Origin: Bacteroidales bacterium
Lineage (GTDB): Bacteria; Bacteroidota; Bacteroidia; Bacteroidales; UBA932
DNA: 64,000 nt
NCBI GenBank assembly: GCA_017446775.1
Contig: JAFSQE010000022.1
Coordinates: forward strand, 186,001-250,000
Direction: 5' to 3'
Shown: positions 42,506-51,420 of the stretch, one piece after another
How positions within the stretch are numbered: the first letter of the stretch is position 1
How the letters are laid out: every line of letters starts with the position of its first letter
Notes under the pieces: generated by a model
The model's database searches: none
What the model was told of the DNA's origin: nothing
What the model saw: the letters and a program-made list of their open reading frames with translations, nothing else
Made by a program: the position numbers and the translations under genes

Positions 42506-43456
42506 ATGATCGAAATTTTTTACAAGACCCCGGAATCAAAGTTCGAATCCACCAACAATCTCGCAATCCTTACCACCCTGCGGCGCGAAGACGTGCTGTG
42601 GCTGGATTTGTTTGACCCGGAAGGGGAGGAGAAGCGTGCCGTAGAGGGCTACCTTAACACCACCCTCCAGAGCCGTGCGCAGGCAGAAGAGATCGAGAGT
42701 TCATCCCGCTACAGCGAAGACGACAGCTCCATATTCATCAATACCAACTTCCTGATTCCCAGTCCGGAGAACTACACTATGGAGTCGGTGTCGTTTATCC
42801 TGTGCGGCAAGACTATCGTATCGGTGCGCCAGGCTGCCCTGCGCAGCTTTACAGATATCCAGCGGCGCATCGTATCCGGCATCCGCTATTATCCCACCGG
42901 CTTCCATGTGCTTATGGGCATCCTTGACAACCGTATCGACCTGGATGCCGACATGATTGAGTTGATGAGCAAGGAGATGGAGCAGTACAGCCGCCGCGTG
43001 AGCCTGGGAGAAGACGTGAGCGAAGATTTCCTGATCGATATCAACCAGTTGCAGGAGAACACCATGATGGTTCGCGAGAACATCGTGGATAAGCAGCGCA
43101 TGATCTCCAGCGTGCTCAAGAGCGAAAAGACTCCGGACGAGATAAACGACAAGCTTTCCGGGTTGCTGAAGGACATCACCTCCCTTATCAACCATACCAA
43201 CTTTATCTTTGAACGTCTTGAGTATCTGCAGAATACTGTGCTGGGTCTGATTAACGTAGAGCAGAACAAAATCATGAAGATATTCACGCTGGTAAGCCTG
43301 TTGCTCATGCCTCCCACGCTGGTTGCGAGCATCTACGGCATGAACGTGCAACTGCCGCTTATCGGGGGTATCTGGGACTTCGTGATGATAATGGCCCTGA
43401 TGCTGGCTCTGGTGATTGTGGTAATCACCATTTTCCGCAGCCGCAAAATGTTGTAA
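42506..43456 (+). CDS. corA: CorA-type magnesium transporter
   Basis: A 316-residue CorA protein from the ATG at 42506; a TTG at 42461 extends the frame but would add an atypical N-terminus. A cytoplasmic alpha/beta domain and long helix (about 1-240) lead to two transmembrane segments with the YGMNV selectivity signature between them and the positively charged end RSRKML. It would take up Mg2+ or Co2+ across the inner membrane. It is transcribed alone; rpsA has its own promoter box downstream. Confidence 0.92.
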   Translation: MIEIFYKTPESKFESTNNLAILTTLRREDVLWLDLFDPEGEEKRAVEGYLNTTLQSRAQAEEIESSSRYSEDDSSIFINTNFLIPSPENYTMESVSFILCGKTIVSVRQAALRSFTDIQRRIVSGIRYYPTGFHVLMGILDNRIDLDADMIELMSKEMEQYSRRVSLGEDVSEDFLIDINQLQENTMMVRENIVDKQRMISSVLKSEKTPDEINDKLSGLLKDITSLINHTNFIFERLEYLQNTVLGLINVEQNKIMKIFTLVSLLLMPPTLVASIYGMNVQLPLIGGIWDFVMIMALMLALVIVVITIFRSRKML

Positions 43457-43472
43457 ATTAAGATTTTTTGCA

Positions 43473-43480
43473 TATCTTTG
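43473..43480 (+). promoter_or_regulatory. -7 promoter box for rpsA
   Basis: TATCTTTG is a perfect -7 box; GTTG ending at 43453 lies 19 bases upstream as a three-of-four -33 match. Transcription would begin near 43486, leaving a leader of about 78 bases. Confidence 0.6.
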
Positions 43481-43483
43481 CGC

Positions 43484-43515
43484 TCCCTTTGCGCGTGGTA
43501 CGCGCGTGCAAGGGG
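43484..43515 (+). promoter_or_regulatory. Stem-loop in the rpsA leader
   Basis: CCCTTTGCGCG (43485-43495) can pair with CGCGTGCAAGGGG (about 43503-43515) allowing one bulged base and a G-U pair. It sits at the very 5' end of the predicted rpsA mRNA. Autogenous control of rpsA through leader structure is known in Escherichia coli; its use here is inferred. Confidence 0.45.
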
Positions 43516-43563
43516 TCTACAAATAATGTCTAATTACTTATTAAACAAAACATTAGTTTAATT

Positions 43564-45423
43564 ATGAACGAAGAAACAAAACTCGAGCAGGAGCAGATTC
43601 AGGAGCCCGTTGCACAGCCCGTAGAAGAGGTTAAGCACACCCCCGTAATCGAGAACGCTTCCGCAGACAACGCCACTTTCGACTGGGACGCTTTTGAGAG
43701 CGACAACGAGGGCGAAGTCGACCTGCAGGCCACTAAAGAGGCTTACGAAAATTCACTTTCACACATTGCAGACGGTGAGGTAATAGAAGGTACCGTCGTT
43801 GCAAAGAACAAACGCGAAGTAGTTGTAAACATCGGCTACAAGAGCGAGGCCGTTATCAATGCAGCCGAGTTCAAATACTGCGAGGATACCCTCCAGATTG
43901 GTGACAAGGTTGAGGTCTTTGTAGAATCTACAGAAGACAAGAAGGGCCAGCTCGCACTCTCTCACAAGCGTGCCCGCAGCCTGCGCAGCTGGGACCGCGT
44001 AAACGAGGCTTTCGAGAAAGACGAAATCGTGAAAGGTTACGTGAAGTGCCGCACCAAGGGCGGTATGATCGTGGATGTATTCGGTATCGAGGCATTCCTG
44101 CCGGGTTCACAGATAGAAGTCAAGCCCATCAGGGACTATGACGCATACGTCAACAAGACTCTGGATCTCAAGATCGTCAAGATCAACAACGAGTTCCGCA
44201 ATGTTGTCGTTTCCCACAAGGCTCTTGAAGAGGCTATGCTCGAGGCTCAGAAAGCTGAGCTCATCGGCAAGCTTGAGAAGGGTCAGGTTGTCGAGGGTGT
44301 CGTTAAGAACATCACCAGCTACGGCGTATTCGTAGACCTGGGCGGTGTGGACGGTCTGGTACACATCACCGACCTTAGCTGGGGCCGCGTAAACCACCCC
44401 GAAGAGGTCGTTTCTCTCGACGAGAAGATCAAGGTCGTTATCCTCGACTTCGACGAGGTCAAGAAGCGTATCGCCCTTGGCATCAAGCAGCTCTATCCTC
44501 ATCCTTGGGATGCACTCGATCCCAACCTCAAGGTAGGTGACAAGGTTAAGGGTAAAGTTGTCGTTATCGCAGATTACGGCGCATTCGTAGAGATTCAGCC
44601 CGGTGTCGAGGGTCTGATCCACGTAAGCGAGATGAGCTGGAGCCTGCACCTGCGCTCTGCACAGGATTTCTTCAAGGTAGGCGACGAGGTCGAGGCAGTC
44701 GTGCTGACTCTCGACCGCGAAGAGCGCAAGATCTCCCTGGGCGTCAAGCAGCTCAAGGAGGATCCCTGGCAGTCTATCGCAGAGAAATATCCTATCGGCA
44801 GCAAGCACACCGCTACCGTTCGCAATATCACCAACTTTGGCGTTTTCGTAGAGCTTGACGAGGGCGTTGAGGGTCTGATCCACATCAGCGACCTGAGCTG
44901 GACCAAGAAGATCAAACACCCCAGCGAGATTGTCAACATCGGCGAGCCCATCGAGGTTATCGTGCTTGACATCGAGCCCAACATCCGTCGTCTTAGCCTT
45001 GGCCACAAGCAGCTCGAACCAAGCCCTTGGGAGGAGTACGAGAGTGTTTACACCCAGGGTTCCGTACACGATGGTACTGTTGTATCGGCATCCGATAAGG
45101 GCGCTACCGTGGCTCTCGAGAACGGTATCGAAGGCTTCGTAGTGGCAAAGGGTATGACCAAGCAGGACGGCACCACCATCAAGGAGGGCGAGACCCTTCC
45201 GTTCAAGGTGCTTGAGTTCAACAAGAACTCCCGCAAGCTCATCCTCTCCCACACCCGCACCTTCGAGGAGCCCAAGAAAGAAGAGGTGAAGGTACGTAAC
45301 AGCGAAGAGGCTTCTACCGCAAAGGTTATGAAGAAGAACAACGCTGCCAACGAGGTCACTACTCTGGGCGACATCAGCGACCTGGCTGCTCTCAAGAGCG
45401 AGATGGAAGCAGCAGAGAAATAA
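43564..45423 (+). CDS. rpsA: 30S ribosomal protein S1
   Basis: A 619-residue S1 with six S1 RNA-binding repeats at about residues 72-140, 155-225, 240-310, 325-400, 412-485 and 500-565; repeats 3-5 carry the clearest motif (YGVFVDL, GLVHITDLSW). An acidic N-terminal tail and a lysine-rich C-terminal tail flank them, as is usual in Bacteroidetes. S1 brings mRNA to the 30S subunit, which matters here because Bacteroidetes mRNAs mostly lack Shine-Dalgarno sequences. Own promoter, structured leader and a strong terminator mark a single-gene unit. Codon use is highly biased, as expected for strong expression. Confidence 0.97.
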   Translation: MNEETKLEQEQIQEPVAQPVEEVKHTPVIENASADNATFDWDAFESDNEGEVDLQATKEAYENSLSHIADGEVIEGTVVAKNKREVVVNIGYKSEAVINAAEFKYCEDTLQIGDKVEVFVESTEDKKGQLALSHKRARSLRSWDRVNEAFEKDEIVKGYVKCRTKGGMIVDVFGIEAFLPGSQIEVKPIRDYDAYVNKTLDLKIVKINNEFRNVVVSHKALEEAMLEAQKAELIGKLEKGQVVEGVVKNITSYGVFVDLGGVDGLVHITDLSWGRVNHPEEVVSLDEKIKVVILDFDEVKKRIALGIKQLYPHPWDALDPNLKVGDKVKGKVVVIADYGAFVEIQPGVEGLIHVSEMSWSLHLRSAQDFFKVGDEVEAVVLTLDREERKISLGVKQLKEDPWQSIAEKYPIGSKHTATVRNITNFGVFVELDEGVEGLIHISDLSWTKKIKHPSEIVNIGEPIEVIVLDIEPNIRRLSLGHKQLEPSPWEEYESVYTQGSVHDGTVVSASDKGATVALENGIEGFVVAKGMTKQDGTTIKEGETLPFKVLEFNKNSRKLILSHTRTFEEPKKEEVKVRNSEEASTAKVMKKNNAANEVTTLGDISDLAALKSEMEAAEK

Positions 45424-45444
45424 TCTCCGCCGCAACATCAAAAG

Positions 45445-45476
45445 GGACGTCTCCTTCACGGGAGACGTTCTTTTTT
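45445..45476 (+). terminator. Rho-independent terminator of rpsA
   Basis: GGACGTCTCC (45445-45454) pairs with GGAGACGTTC (45461-45470) over 10 bp with one G-U pair, followed by six T. A second perfect 8-bp stem, TTCCCGGG/CCCGGGAA (45482-45503), follows without T run. Confidence 0.9.
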
Positions 45477-45511
45477 ATCCCTTCCCGGGCGCTCTCCCGG
45501 GAAATCTTTAC

Positions 45512-45519
45512 TATCTTTG
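45512..45519 (+). promoter_or_regulatory. -7 promoter box for rnz
   Basis: TATCTTTG matches the consensus exactly and ends 6 bases before the ATG at 45526, so the rnz mRNA would be leaderless or nearly so. No -33 match at the usual distance. Confidence 0.5.
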
Positions 45520-45525
45520 TGTCTC

Positions 45526-46452
45526 ATGGAATTCTCCCTGATAACGATGGGCACGGCCTCTGCCTCTGCCAACCCTGTGCGCCACACCAGCGCGCACGTG
45601 GTCACGGTACACAACCACCGCTTTCTGGTAGATTGCGGCGAAGGGTGCCAGATGTCGCTGCAGCAGTGCGGCATCCCGTTTTCTTGGATAGACAATATCC
45701 TGATATCCCATCTGCACGGCGACCACCTTTTCGGCATATTCGGTCTGCTGAGCACCATGGCGATGCAGGGGCGCACGGCACCGCTGTATATCTATGCTCC
45801 GGCCGGCTTCAAGGTGATGTTGGACTTCTTCTACGACCAGTTTGCCGACGGCGTAAAGTATGACATCAACTTCAGGCCGCTGGAGATGAAAGGCAAGGAG
45901 CAGATTATTCAGATGCGTTCGCTCACGGTTTCGGCCTTCCCGCTGAATCATCGCGTGCCCACCTTCGGCTTCCTGTTTGAAGAGAAGGCCCCGCTGCGCA
46001 ATATCCGCAAGGAGCTCATTGAACGCGACAATCTTACGCTCACTGAGATTGGGGCACTGAAAAGGGGAGAAGATGTCCGCCGCGGCCGTAAAAAGTTAAA
46101 GGCAGAGGATTATACCTACATCCCGTACATCCCCCGCCGCCTGGCTTATTGCTGCGACACCGCACCATTTAAACAGCTGCCGGAGTGGATTGCAGGCGCA
46201 GACCTTGTCTACCACGATTCAACCTACGCCGACGACTACGAAGACCACGCCCGCAAATACTGCCATTCCACCAGCCGCATGGCCGCCCAGACAGCGAAAG
46301 ACGCCGGCGCCAGGCAGCTCATCCTGGGCCACTTCTCTGCCCGTTACAAAGACCTGCAGCCCATGCTCGCCCAGGCCCGCGAACTCTTCCCCGATACCTA
46401 CCTCGCCGAAGAACAGCACAAGTACGAGATTCCGCTGAACAGAATGAATTAG
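45526..46452 (+). CDS. rnz: Ribonuclease Z
   Basis: A 308-residue tRNA 3'-endonuclease of the metallo-beta-lactamase fold. SHLHGDHLFG is the zinc-binding HxHxDH motif; VDCGEG, FPLNHRVPTFGF, YCCDTAP, HDSTYAD and LGHFSARY supply the remaining metal ligands and the RNase Z-specific loop. The start ATG at 45526 follows a -7 box closely; in-frame codons further up lie inside that box. It matures tRNA 3' ends, an essential task. It converges on mltG, 43 bases apart. Confidence 0.95.
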   Translation: MEFSLITMGTASASANPVRHTSAHVVTVHNHRFLVDCGEGCQMSLQQCGIPFSWIDNILISHLHGDHLFGIFGLLSTMAMQGRTAPLYIYAPAGFKVMLDFFYDQFADGVKYDINFRPLEMKGKEQIIQMRSLTVSAFPLNHRVPTFGFLFEEKAPLRNIRKELIERDNLTLTEIGALKRGEDVRRGRKKLKAEDYTYIPYIPRRLAYCCDTAPFKQLPEWIAGADLVYHDSTYADDYEDHARKYCHSTSRMAAQTAKDAGARQLILGHFSARYKDLQPMLAQARELFPDTYLAEEQHKYEIPLNRMN

Positions 46453-46495
46453 CAGCAAGCAAAACCTTCAAACGAAGTCCTCTGCCTGAGACCCG

Positions 46496-47542
46496 CTACT
46501 TCTTCTGCTGGGCGTTTAATGCGCTGTGGTAGCGGCGGGCGTTTTCAAGGTGACCGGCGAGGGTGGAGGCGAAGCGGTGCTGGCCGTTGAAGTTCTCGTG
46601 GGCGCAGAAATAGAGATAGTTGTGATGCTGATAGTTGAGCACGGCATCGATGGCGGCCTTGGTGGGGGTGGTAATCGGCCCCGGCGTCAGGCCGGTATGC
46701 TTATAGGTGTTGTAGGGAGAATCCACTTCCAGGTGCTTGTTCAGGATGCGGCGCAGCGACGGGTCGTTCACTGCGTATTTTACCGTGGGGTCGGCCTGCA
46801 GCGGCATCCCCTTGCGCAGGCGGTTAATGTAAACCCCTGCAATCGTGGGCATCTCCGGCTCGTATTTGGTCTCTTCAATCACGATGGAGGCCAGCGTCAT
46901 CACCTGTTCTGGATTCAGGCCCGCCTCGCGCGCCTTGTTACGGCGGGAGTCGTTCCAGAAAGCATCATATTCCTTTTTCAGACGGTCCAGAAGCTGCAGA
47001 GGGGTGATGGTCCAATAGACCTCGTAGGTGTCCGGGATGAACATCGCCAGATATGTTGCGCGGTTGAATCCGTGCGAAGCCATTATCTGACGGTCGCCGA
47101 TGGCTGCGATGATCTCTGTTGAATCGGCCTCCAGTTGCCTGCCAAGCGCCCCCGCAATCTTCTCCAGATCGCGTACGCAAGGGCGTACCAGAAGCTTGAC
47201 CGGAGTCTGCCACCCGTGCGAGAAGACCCGCTCTATCTGTTTGTTGTTAAGACCGGCCTGCAACTGATAATGACCTGGCTTGAAAGTCTGTTGAAGGTTC
47301 ATGCGCGATGCGGCGCGGCGGAACGATTTCATATTGCTGACTGCACCGCTGGCGGCGATGGAATCCAGCAGCCCGTTATAGTCTGTGCTGTGATAGATGT
47401 TGATCGCGCGCCCGCCACCCACGCTGTTGCTCCGCAGCCAGGTGTAATAATAATCGGCTGCAAATACAGCCGCGGCAACGACCGCCAAAGCGCACGCTGT
47501 CACCACAATGCCGATTGCTTTCTTTCGCCTTCTGGCTGTCAT
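46496..47542 (-). CDS. mltG: Endolytic murein transglycosylase MltG
   Basis: A 348-residue inner-membrane protein: one N-terminal membrane segment (VVTACALAVVAAAVFAADYY), a LysM-like region, and the YceG/MltG catalytic domain with the active-site Glu in LASIVIEETKY, followed by VYINRL, LQADPTVKYA and SPYNTY. MltG cuts nascent glycan strands and sets their length. Its ATG overlaps the stop of the upstream glucosaminidase by four bases, so two peptidoglycan hydrolases share one transcript. Confidence 0.95.
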   Translation of the reverse strand: MTARRRKKAIGIVVTACALAVVAAAVFAADYYYTWLRSNSVGGGRAINIYHSTDYNGLLDSIAASGAVSNMKSFRRAASRMNLQQTFKPGHYQLQAGLNNKQIERVFSHGWQTPVKLLVRPCVRDLEKIAGALGRQLEADSTEIIAAIGDRQIMASHGFNRATYLAMFIPDTYEVYWTITPLQLLDRLKKEYDAFWNDSRRNKAREAGLNPEQVMTLASIVIEETKYEPEMPTIAGVYINRLRKGMPLQADPTVKYAVNDPSLRRILNKHLEVDSPYNTYKHTGLTPGPITTPTKAAIDAVLNYQHHNYLYFCAHENFNGQHRFASTLAGHLENARRYHSALNAQQKK

Positions 47543-48516
47543 TTCTTCTCTTTGCGCAGATTGATTATCGTGCCAGGCAGAGGCTCCCTGCCAGGACGCA
47601 TATTGTTGAATTTGTATAGATTCTTCATTTTAACGGCAAAGCGCTGCGACATCGATTTCATGGTTTCGCCCTCTTCTACCACGTGCTTTGCCAGATCTTT
47701 GGTGCTCTGGGAACGCTTGGGCTGGAGATAAACCATAGTCCCGGCGGGGATGGTGTGGTCTTTCTTCTCTTCGTTAAAGCGCAGTATCTCGCGGCGGAAC
47801 AGGTTGAACTGACGCGCCAGGGAGGCGTATGTCTCTGTGCCGGTGGCGACAATATACACGATGCCGTGTTTCTCGTAGAAGGTGTAGTCTATCACCACGC
47901 TGCCCAGGCTGCGGGGACGGAACTGCAGCGGCCGCTCTACCTTTACGGAGCGTTCCAGTACCGACGGGGGAGGGGGCAGGACAGGTTTCGGACCCTTGTA
48001 GCTTCCTGCCAGGTCGTATTGGTAGAGCTTGTAGTCTTCAATAATCTTTATCAGTTTCTCTGCATAGGCCGGGTCGGTGGCATAGCCCGCCTTCTTGAGG
48101 CCGCGTGCCCATCCCTTGTAGTCGGTGGGACTCAGATCGAACAGGAAGGAGTAGCGGTCGTTGTATCGCAAAAAGTCGGAATGGTCGCTGAACGAATCCT
48201 CTGCGCTGTCATAACTGCGGAAGCATTCGTCCTTGAGGTCATCGTCGTGACGGATCACTGGACCATGCCAGTTTTTGCACTTTATGCCAAAGTGATTGTT
48301 GGCCTCTACAGCCAGGCGCGATGTGCCGTTGGCCGATTCCAGACACCCCTGCGCCAGGGTGATGCTGGCCGGGACGCCGCTTGCCGCCATCTGCTCCATT
48401 GCGACATCGCGCCATCGGCGGATGTATTTTTCACGCATGTCATCGCCTTTGGCGGCCAGGCCCGGCAGCAGAAGCAGCGCCGCTAATATCGTTTTTAAGA
48501 AGAATTTCACTGGCAA
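47539..48516 (-). CDS. Secreted glucosaminidase (GH73-like) with two LysM domains
   Basis: A 325-residue peptidoglycan hydrolase with a signal peptide (LLLPGLAAKG). The N-terminal glucosaminidase domain (about 30-165) shows ITLAQGCLESANGTS, with the likely catalytic Glu, and NNHFGIKCK. Two LysM domains follow, about 215-265 (less regular) and 275-325 (HVVEEGETMKSMSQRF), which bind the cell wall. It is co-transcribed with mltG and divergent from lemA. Confidence 0.9.
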   Translation of the reverse strand: MPVKFFLKTILAALLLLPGLAAKGDDMREKYIRRWRDVAMEQMAASGVPASITLAQGCLESANGTSRLAVEANNHFGIKCKNWHGPVIRHDDDLKDECFRSYDSAEDSFSDHSDFLRYNDRYSFLFDLSPTDYKGWARGLKKAGYATDPAYAEKLIKIIEDYKLYQYDLAGSYKGPKPVLPPPPSVLERSVKVERPLQFRPRSLGSVVIDYTFYEKHGIVYIVATGTETYASLARQFNLFRREILRFNEEKKDHTIPAGTMVYLQPKRSQSTKDLAKHVVEEGETMKSMSQRFAVKMKNLYKFNNMRPGREPLPGTIINLRKEKK

Positions 48517-48531
48517 AACGTATTATCAGAG

Positions 48532-48539
48532 CAAAATTA
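48532..48539 (-). promoter_or_regulatory. -7 promoter box for the glucosaminidase-mltG operon
   Basis: TAATTTTG on the minus strand fits the consensus and lies 15 bases before the ATG at 48516, predicting a leader of about 10 bases. Confidence 0.45.
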
Positions 48540-48592
48540 ATCAAAAAAGTGGTAAATTAGCAGTCTGAACCAGACAATCTAACACAAAAGAT

Positions 48593-49135
48593 ATGGTAGC
48601 ACTTATTATTTTCATCGCCCTGGTAGTAGTCATAGGGCTCTACATCTTCTCTACACAGCGCAAGCTCGTCAATCTGGACGAGATGGCCAACAACGCTTTC
48701 AACCAGATCGCAGTACAGCAGAACAGCCGCTGGGACGCAGTCAGCAGCCTTGTCGCAATGACAGAGAAGTATTCCAAACATGAACATGACACCCTGGTAG
48801 AGGTTATCGGCCAGCGTACAAAAGTTACCAACGCCGCCGAATCCAATGCCCAGGACAACAAAATCAGCGAGGCGATGGGCCGCCTGATTGCAATCGGAGA
48901 GCAATACCCTGCACTCAAGGCCGATGGCATGTTCACCAAGACGATGGATTCCATCAATAATTACGAGAATATGGTGCGTACCAACCGCATGGTATATAAC
49001 GACAGCGTAACCAAGATGAACCGTATGGTACGCCAGTGGCCGTCTTCTTTCGTGGCTGGCCTGTTGCACTTTGGCCTCAGGGATTACCTCGATATCCCCG
49101 ATGCAAAGAAGGATATGCCCACCATCAATGTCTAG
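48593..49135 (+). CDS. lemA: LemA family protein
   Basis: A 180-residue LemA protein: an N-terminal membrane anchor (VALIIFIALVVVIGLYIF) followed by a four-helix bundle domain with the family motif NLDEMANNAFNQIAVQ. Length and layout are normal. LemA proteins are envelope proteins of unclear function, often near peptidases or stress genes. The last four bases overlap the convergent WbqC-like gene. Confidence 0.9.
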   Translation: MVALIIFIALVVVIGLYIFSTQRKLVNLDEMANNAFNQIAVQQNSRWDAVSSLVAMTEKYSKHEHDTLVEVIGQRTKVTNAAESNAQDNKISEAMGRLIAIGEQYPALKADGMFTKTMDSINNYENMVRTNRMVYNDSVTKMNRMVRQWPSSFVAGLLHFGLRDYLDIPDAKKDMPTINV

Positions 49136-49740
49136 AGGTAACTGCCGGCCTCGGGACCCTCGCAGAAGAGCAGGTCTACAATAGACATATCGGGCAGGAA
49201 TCCGTGGCGGCTGCAGAATGTCTGATAGTACTCCTTAGCCCGCCACCCACAGGTATCCCGCTTGGGATGAACAGCGCTCCGCAGGTCATTCAGACCGGTC
49301 GGGGCGCTTTCATAATCTGCGGTCAGCTGCACCTCGGTGCGGATGTCCAGCATAGAGAGCAGTTTTTCTGTAAGGGCGAGATTCATATCGAACAGGAACT
49401 CGTACCGCCTGTCAAGTATCGCGTCGATGTCGTCCCAATAATACTTGAAGAACGGCGCCGGGCCGTATGCCGTGGCGATTGCGCGGCGATGGGTGTGCAG
49501 CCAGTTCTTGCTGTAGTCTATGCGGATGTCGCGGATAAACCGGCTGCCGGCGTGCAGTACCGGTACCAGGAGTGTCTGGACCCCGTCCGGCGAATAGATG
49601 TTGCAGCGGTTGCGGTACGATTGTTTCTGGAATGTTTCGCACGCCTCTACCATCGCCTTGCCGCTGGTGGCGATGGCTGCGAAATACGATACCGGCGGCA
49701 GGTATGCCGTGCTGAGCAGGATGTCGCTACAAGCTTCCAC
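49132..49740 (-). CDS. WbqC-like family protein
   Basis: A 202-residue WbqC-type protein (LSTAYLPPVSYFA at the start, SYRNRCNIYSPDGVQTL, and the DYSKNWLHTHRRAI and FFKYYWDDI stretches). Family members occur in O-antigen and lipid A neighbourhoods and show similarity to transglutaminase/papain-like folds, but the activity is unknown. It follows lpxA with a 14-base overlap, so it is translationally coupled to lipid A synthesis genes, which supports an envelope polysaccharide role. Confidence 0.85.
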   Translation of the reverse strand: MEACSDILLSTAYLPPVSYFAAIATSGKAMVEACETFQKQSYRNRCNIYSPDGVQTLLVPVLHAGSRFIRDIRIDYSKNWLHTHRRAIATAYGPAPFFKYYWDDIDAILDRRYEFLFDMNLALTEKLLSMLDIRTEVQLTADYESAPTGLNDLRSAVHPKRDTCGWRAKEYYQTFCSRHGFLPDMSIVDLLFCEGPEAGSYL

Positions 49741-50512
49741 TGCGCTTGCAAATACCGCGTTTGGAGGCGCGGATAAAGTCGGTTATGATGCGGGCGTGCT
49801 TGCCGTCGGGATAGAACTCGTCTATGATACGCAGGGCGTCGGAGACATTGTTGTTCTCTTCGTAGATAATCTTGTAGACGCTCTTTATCTCCTCTATCTC
49901 GGCGTTTGTAAAGCCGCGGCGCCTGAGTCCGATGGCGTTGATCCCCTCATATACGATAGGATGCCCTGCAGACAGGATATAGGGCGGGATATCCTTGGCA
50001 ACCCCGCTGGCCCCGCCGACCATGGCGTGTGTGCCGATATGGGTGAACTGATGCACCATGGTGCCGCCCCCGACAATGGCCCAGTCGTCCATGTCGGTTT
50101 CGCCGGCCAGGCCAACATGGCTCACGATGATGCAATGGTTACCTATGCGGCAGTCGTGCGCAATATGGGCGTAAGACATCACCAGGCAGTCATCTCCGAT
50201 TTTGGTGAGCCGCTTGCCGCTGGCTGCGGTGCCGCGGTTGATGGTGGCGCACTCGCGGATGGTGGTCCTGTCGCCAATCTCAACCCATGTCTCTTCGCCG
50301 TCAAATTTCAGATCCTGCGGTATGGCACCGATCACCGCGCCGGGAAATATCCGGCAGTCGCGGCCTATGCGGACATAATCGTAGATGGTAGCGTTGGGGC
50401 CGATGTGGCAGCCGTCGCCGATTACTACGTTTGCGGCGATATAGCAGAAGGGTTCAATCACTACATTCCGGCCGATCTTGGCGTCTGGGTGGATGTATGA
50501 GAGGTTGTTCAT
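49727..50512 (-). CDS. lpxA: UDP-N-acetylglucosamine acyltransferase
   Basis: A 261-residue LpxA, normal length, built of a left-handed beta helix of hexapeptide repeats (about 1-185) and a helical C-terminus. The HIAHDCRIGNHCI stretch contains the catalytic His, and VGGGTMVHQFTHIG is the acceptor region. It performs the first step of lipid A synthesis using an acyl-ACP. It overlaps lpxC by four bases. Confidence 0.95.
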   Translation of the reverse strand: MNNLSYIHPDAKIGRNVVIEPFCYIAANVVIGDGCHIGPNATIYDYVRIGRDCRIFPGAVIGAIPQDLKFDGEETWVEIGDRTTIRECATINRGTAASGKRLTKIGDDCLVMSYAHIAHDCRIGNHCIIVSHVGLAGETDMDDWAIVGGGTMVHQFTHIGTHAMVGGASGVAKDIPPYILSAGHPIVYEGINAIGLRRRGFTNAEIEEIKSVYKIIYEENNNVSDALRIIDEFYPDGKHARIITDFIRASKRGICKRSGSL

Positions 50513-51420
50513 TTCAAATAAAGTAAGTCAGATTCCAACAGGGCTTTGCACACCGTCGTATTTATGCGGTGCCCCGTTTTTCTCGCAATAATTGTGCCCA
50601 GCAGCGGCGCTCCCAGCAGGGCGAAGTCGCCTAGAAGGTCCAGCATCTTGTGGCGGACAATCTCGTCGTGGAAGTGCAGCTGCAGGTTGTTGAGGTAGCC
50701 CTGATGCACCTGAAGGTCCCCGACGCCGAAGTAGCTCTGCATACGATTAAGTGTCGCTTCGTCTACGGGATGCTCCACAATCACTATCGCATTGTCCATA
50801 TCGCCTCCTTTGATGAGCCCCTTGCTTGCCAGATACTCCAGCTCGTGGAAAAAGCAGAAAGTGCGGCACGGCGCTATCCCGGTGGCATAATCCACTTGAT
50901 GGGAATACCGCAGCCGCTGGATTCCGAGTACCCTGGAGCCGAAATCCACCGTCAGGTCGGCAGAAAACTCCTCTGAAGGCAGGATGTCGATGCAGGCGTC
51001 CGATTCCCCATCCTCCCAGTGGAAAGGTTCGCGCAGCGCCAGGTACCGTCTTGGTGCAGACTGCTCCTGCAGGCCGTCGGCCGTGATGGCGTTGACGTAT
51101 GGCAGCGCGCTGCCGTCCAGGATCGGCACCTCGGGGCCGTCTATGTCAACCAGCATATTGTCGATGCCCAGTCCGGAAGCGGCGCTGATAAGGTGCTCGA
51201 TGGTGCTCACAGCGGCATCCCCACTGGAGATGGTGGTGCCGCGGGCCGTGGATGTGACATTGGATGCGATGGCCCTGACAAGCGCCAGCGGACCGATGTC
51301 GCTCCTTACGAACCGTATGCCGTGGTTCTCCGGAGCCGGCTGCAGTGTCATGGATGTAACGACTCCGGTATGGAGCCCCTTGCCGGTGAAGGTGTATTCT
51401 CTTTTCAGGGTGTGTTGCAT
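50509..51420 (-). CDS. lpxC: UDP-3-O-acyl-N-acetylglucosamine deacetylase, without FabZ domain
   Basis: A 303-residue zinc deacetylase, the committed step of lipid A synthesis. The metal site is intact: His in STIEHLISA and the HKMLDLLGDFALLG motif with His and Asp; FTGKGLHTGV starts the protein. In Bacteroides and many relatives LpxC is fused to a C-terminal FabZ dehydratase (about 460 residues in all); here the frame ends cleanly at 303 residues directly before lpxA, so the fusion is absent. Either this lineage never had it or lost it; fabZ must then lie elsewhere. Confidence 0.93.
   Translation of the reverse strand: MQHTLKREYTFTGKGLHTGVVTSMTLQPAPENHGIRFVRSDIGPLALVRAIASNVTSTARGTTISSGDAAVSTIEHLISAASGLGIDNMLVDIDGPEVPILDGSALPYVNAITADGLQEQSAPRRYLALREPFHWEDGESDACIDILPSEEFSADLTVDFGSRVLGIQRLRYSHQVDYATGIAPCRTFCFFHELEYLASKGLIKGGDMDNAIVIVEHPVDEATLNRMQSYFGVGDLQVHQGYLNNLQLHFHDEIVRHKMLDLLGDFALLGAPLLGTIIARKTGHRINTTVCKALLESDLLYLK

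Noticed and set aside
45482-45503. An operator site for rnz
   Set aside because: The perfect 8-bp inverted repeat lies between the rpsA terminator and the rnz -7 box but can as well be a second terminator stem; nothing points to a specific regulator.
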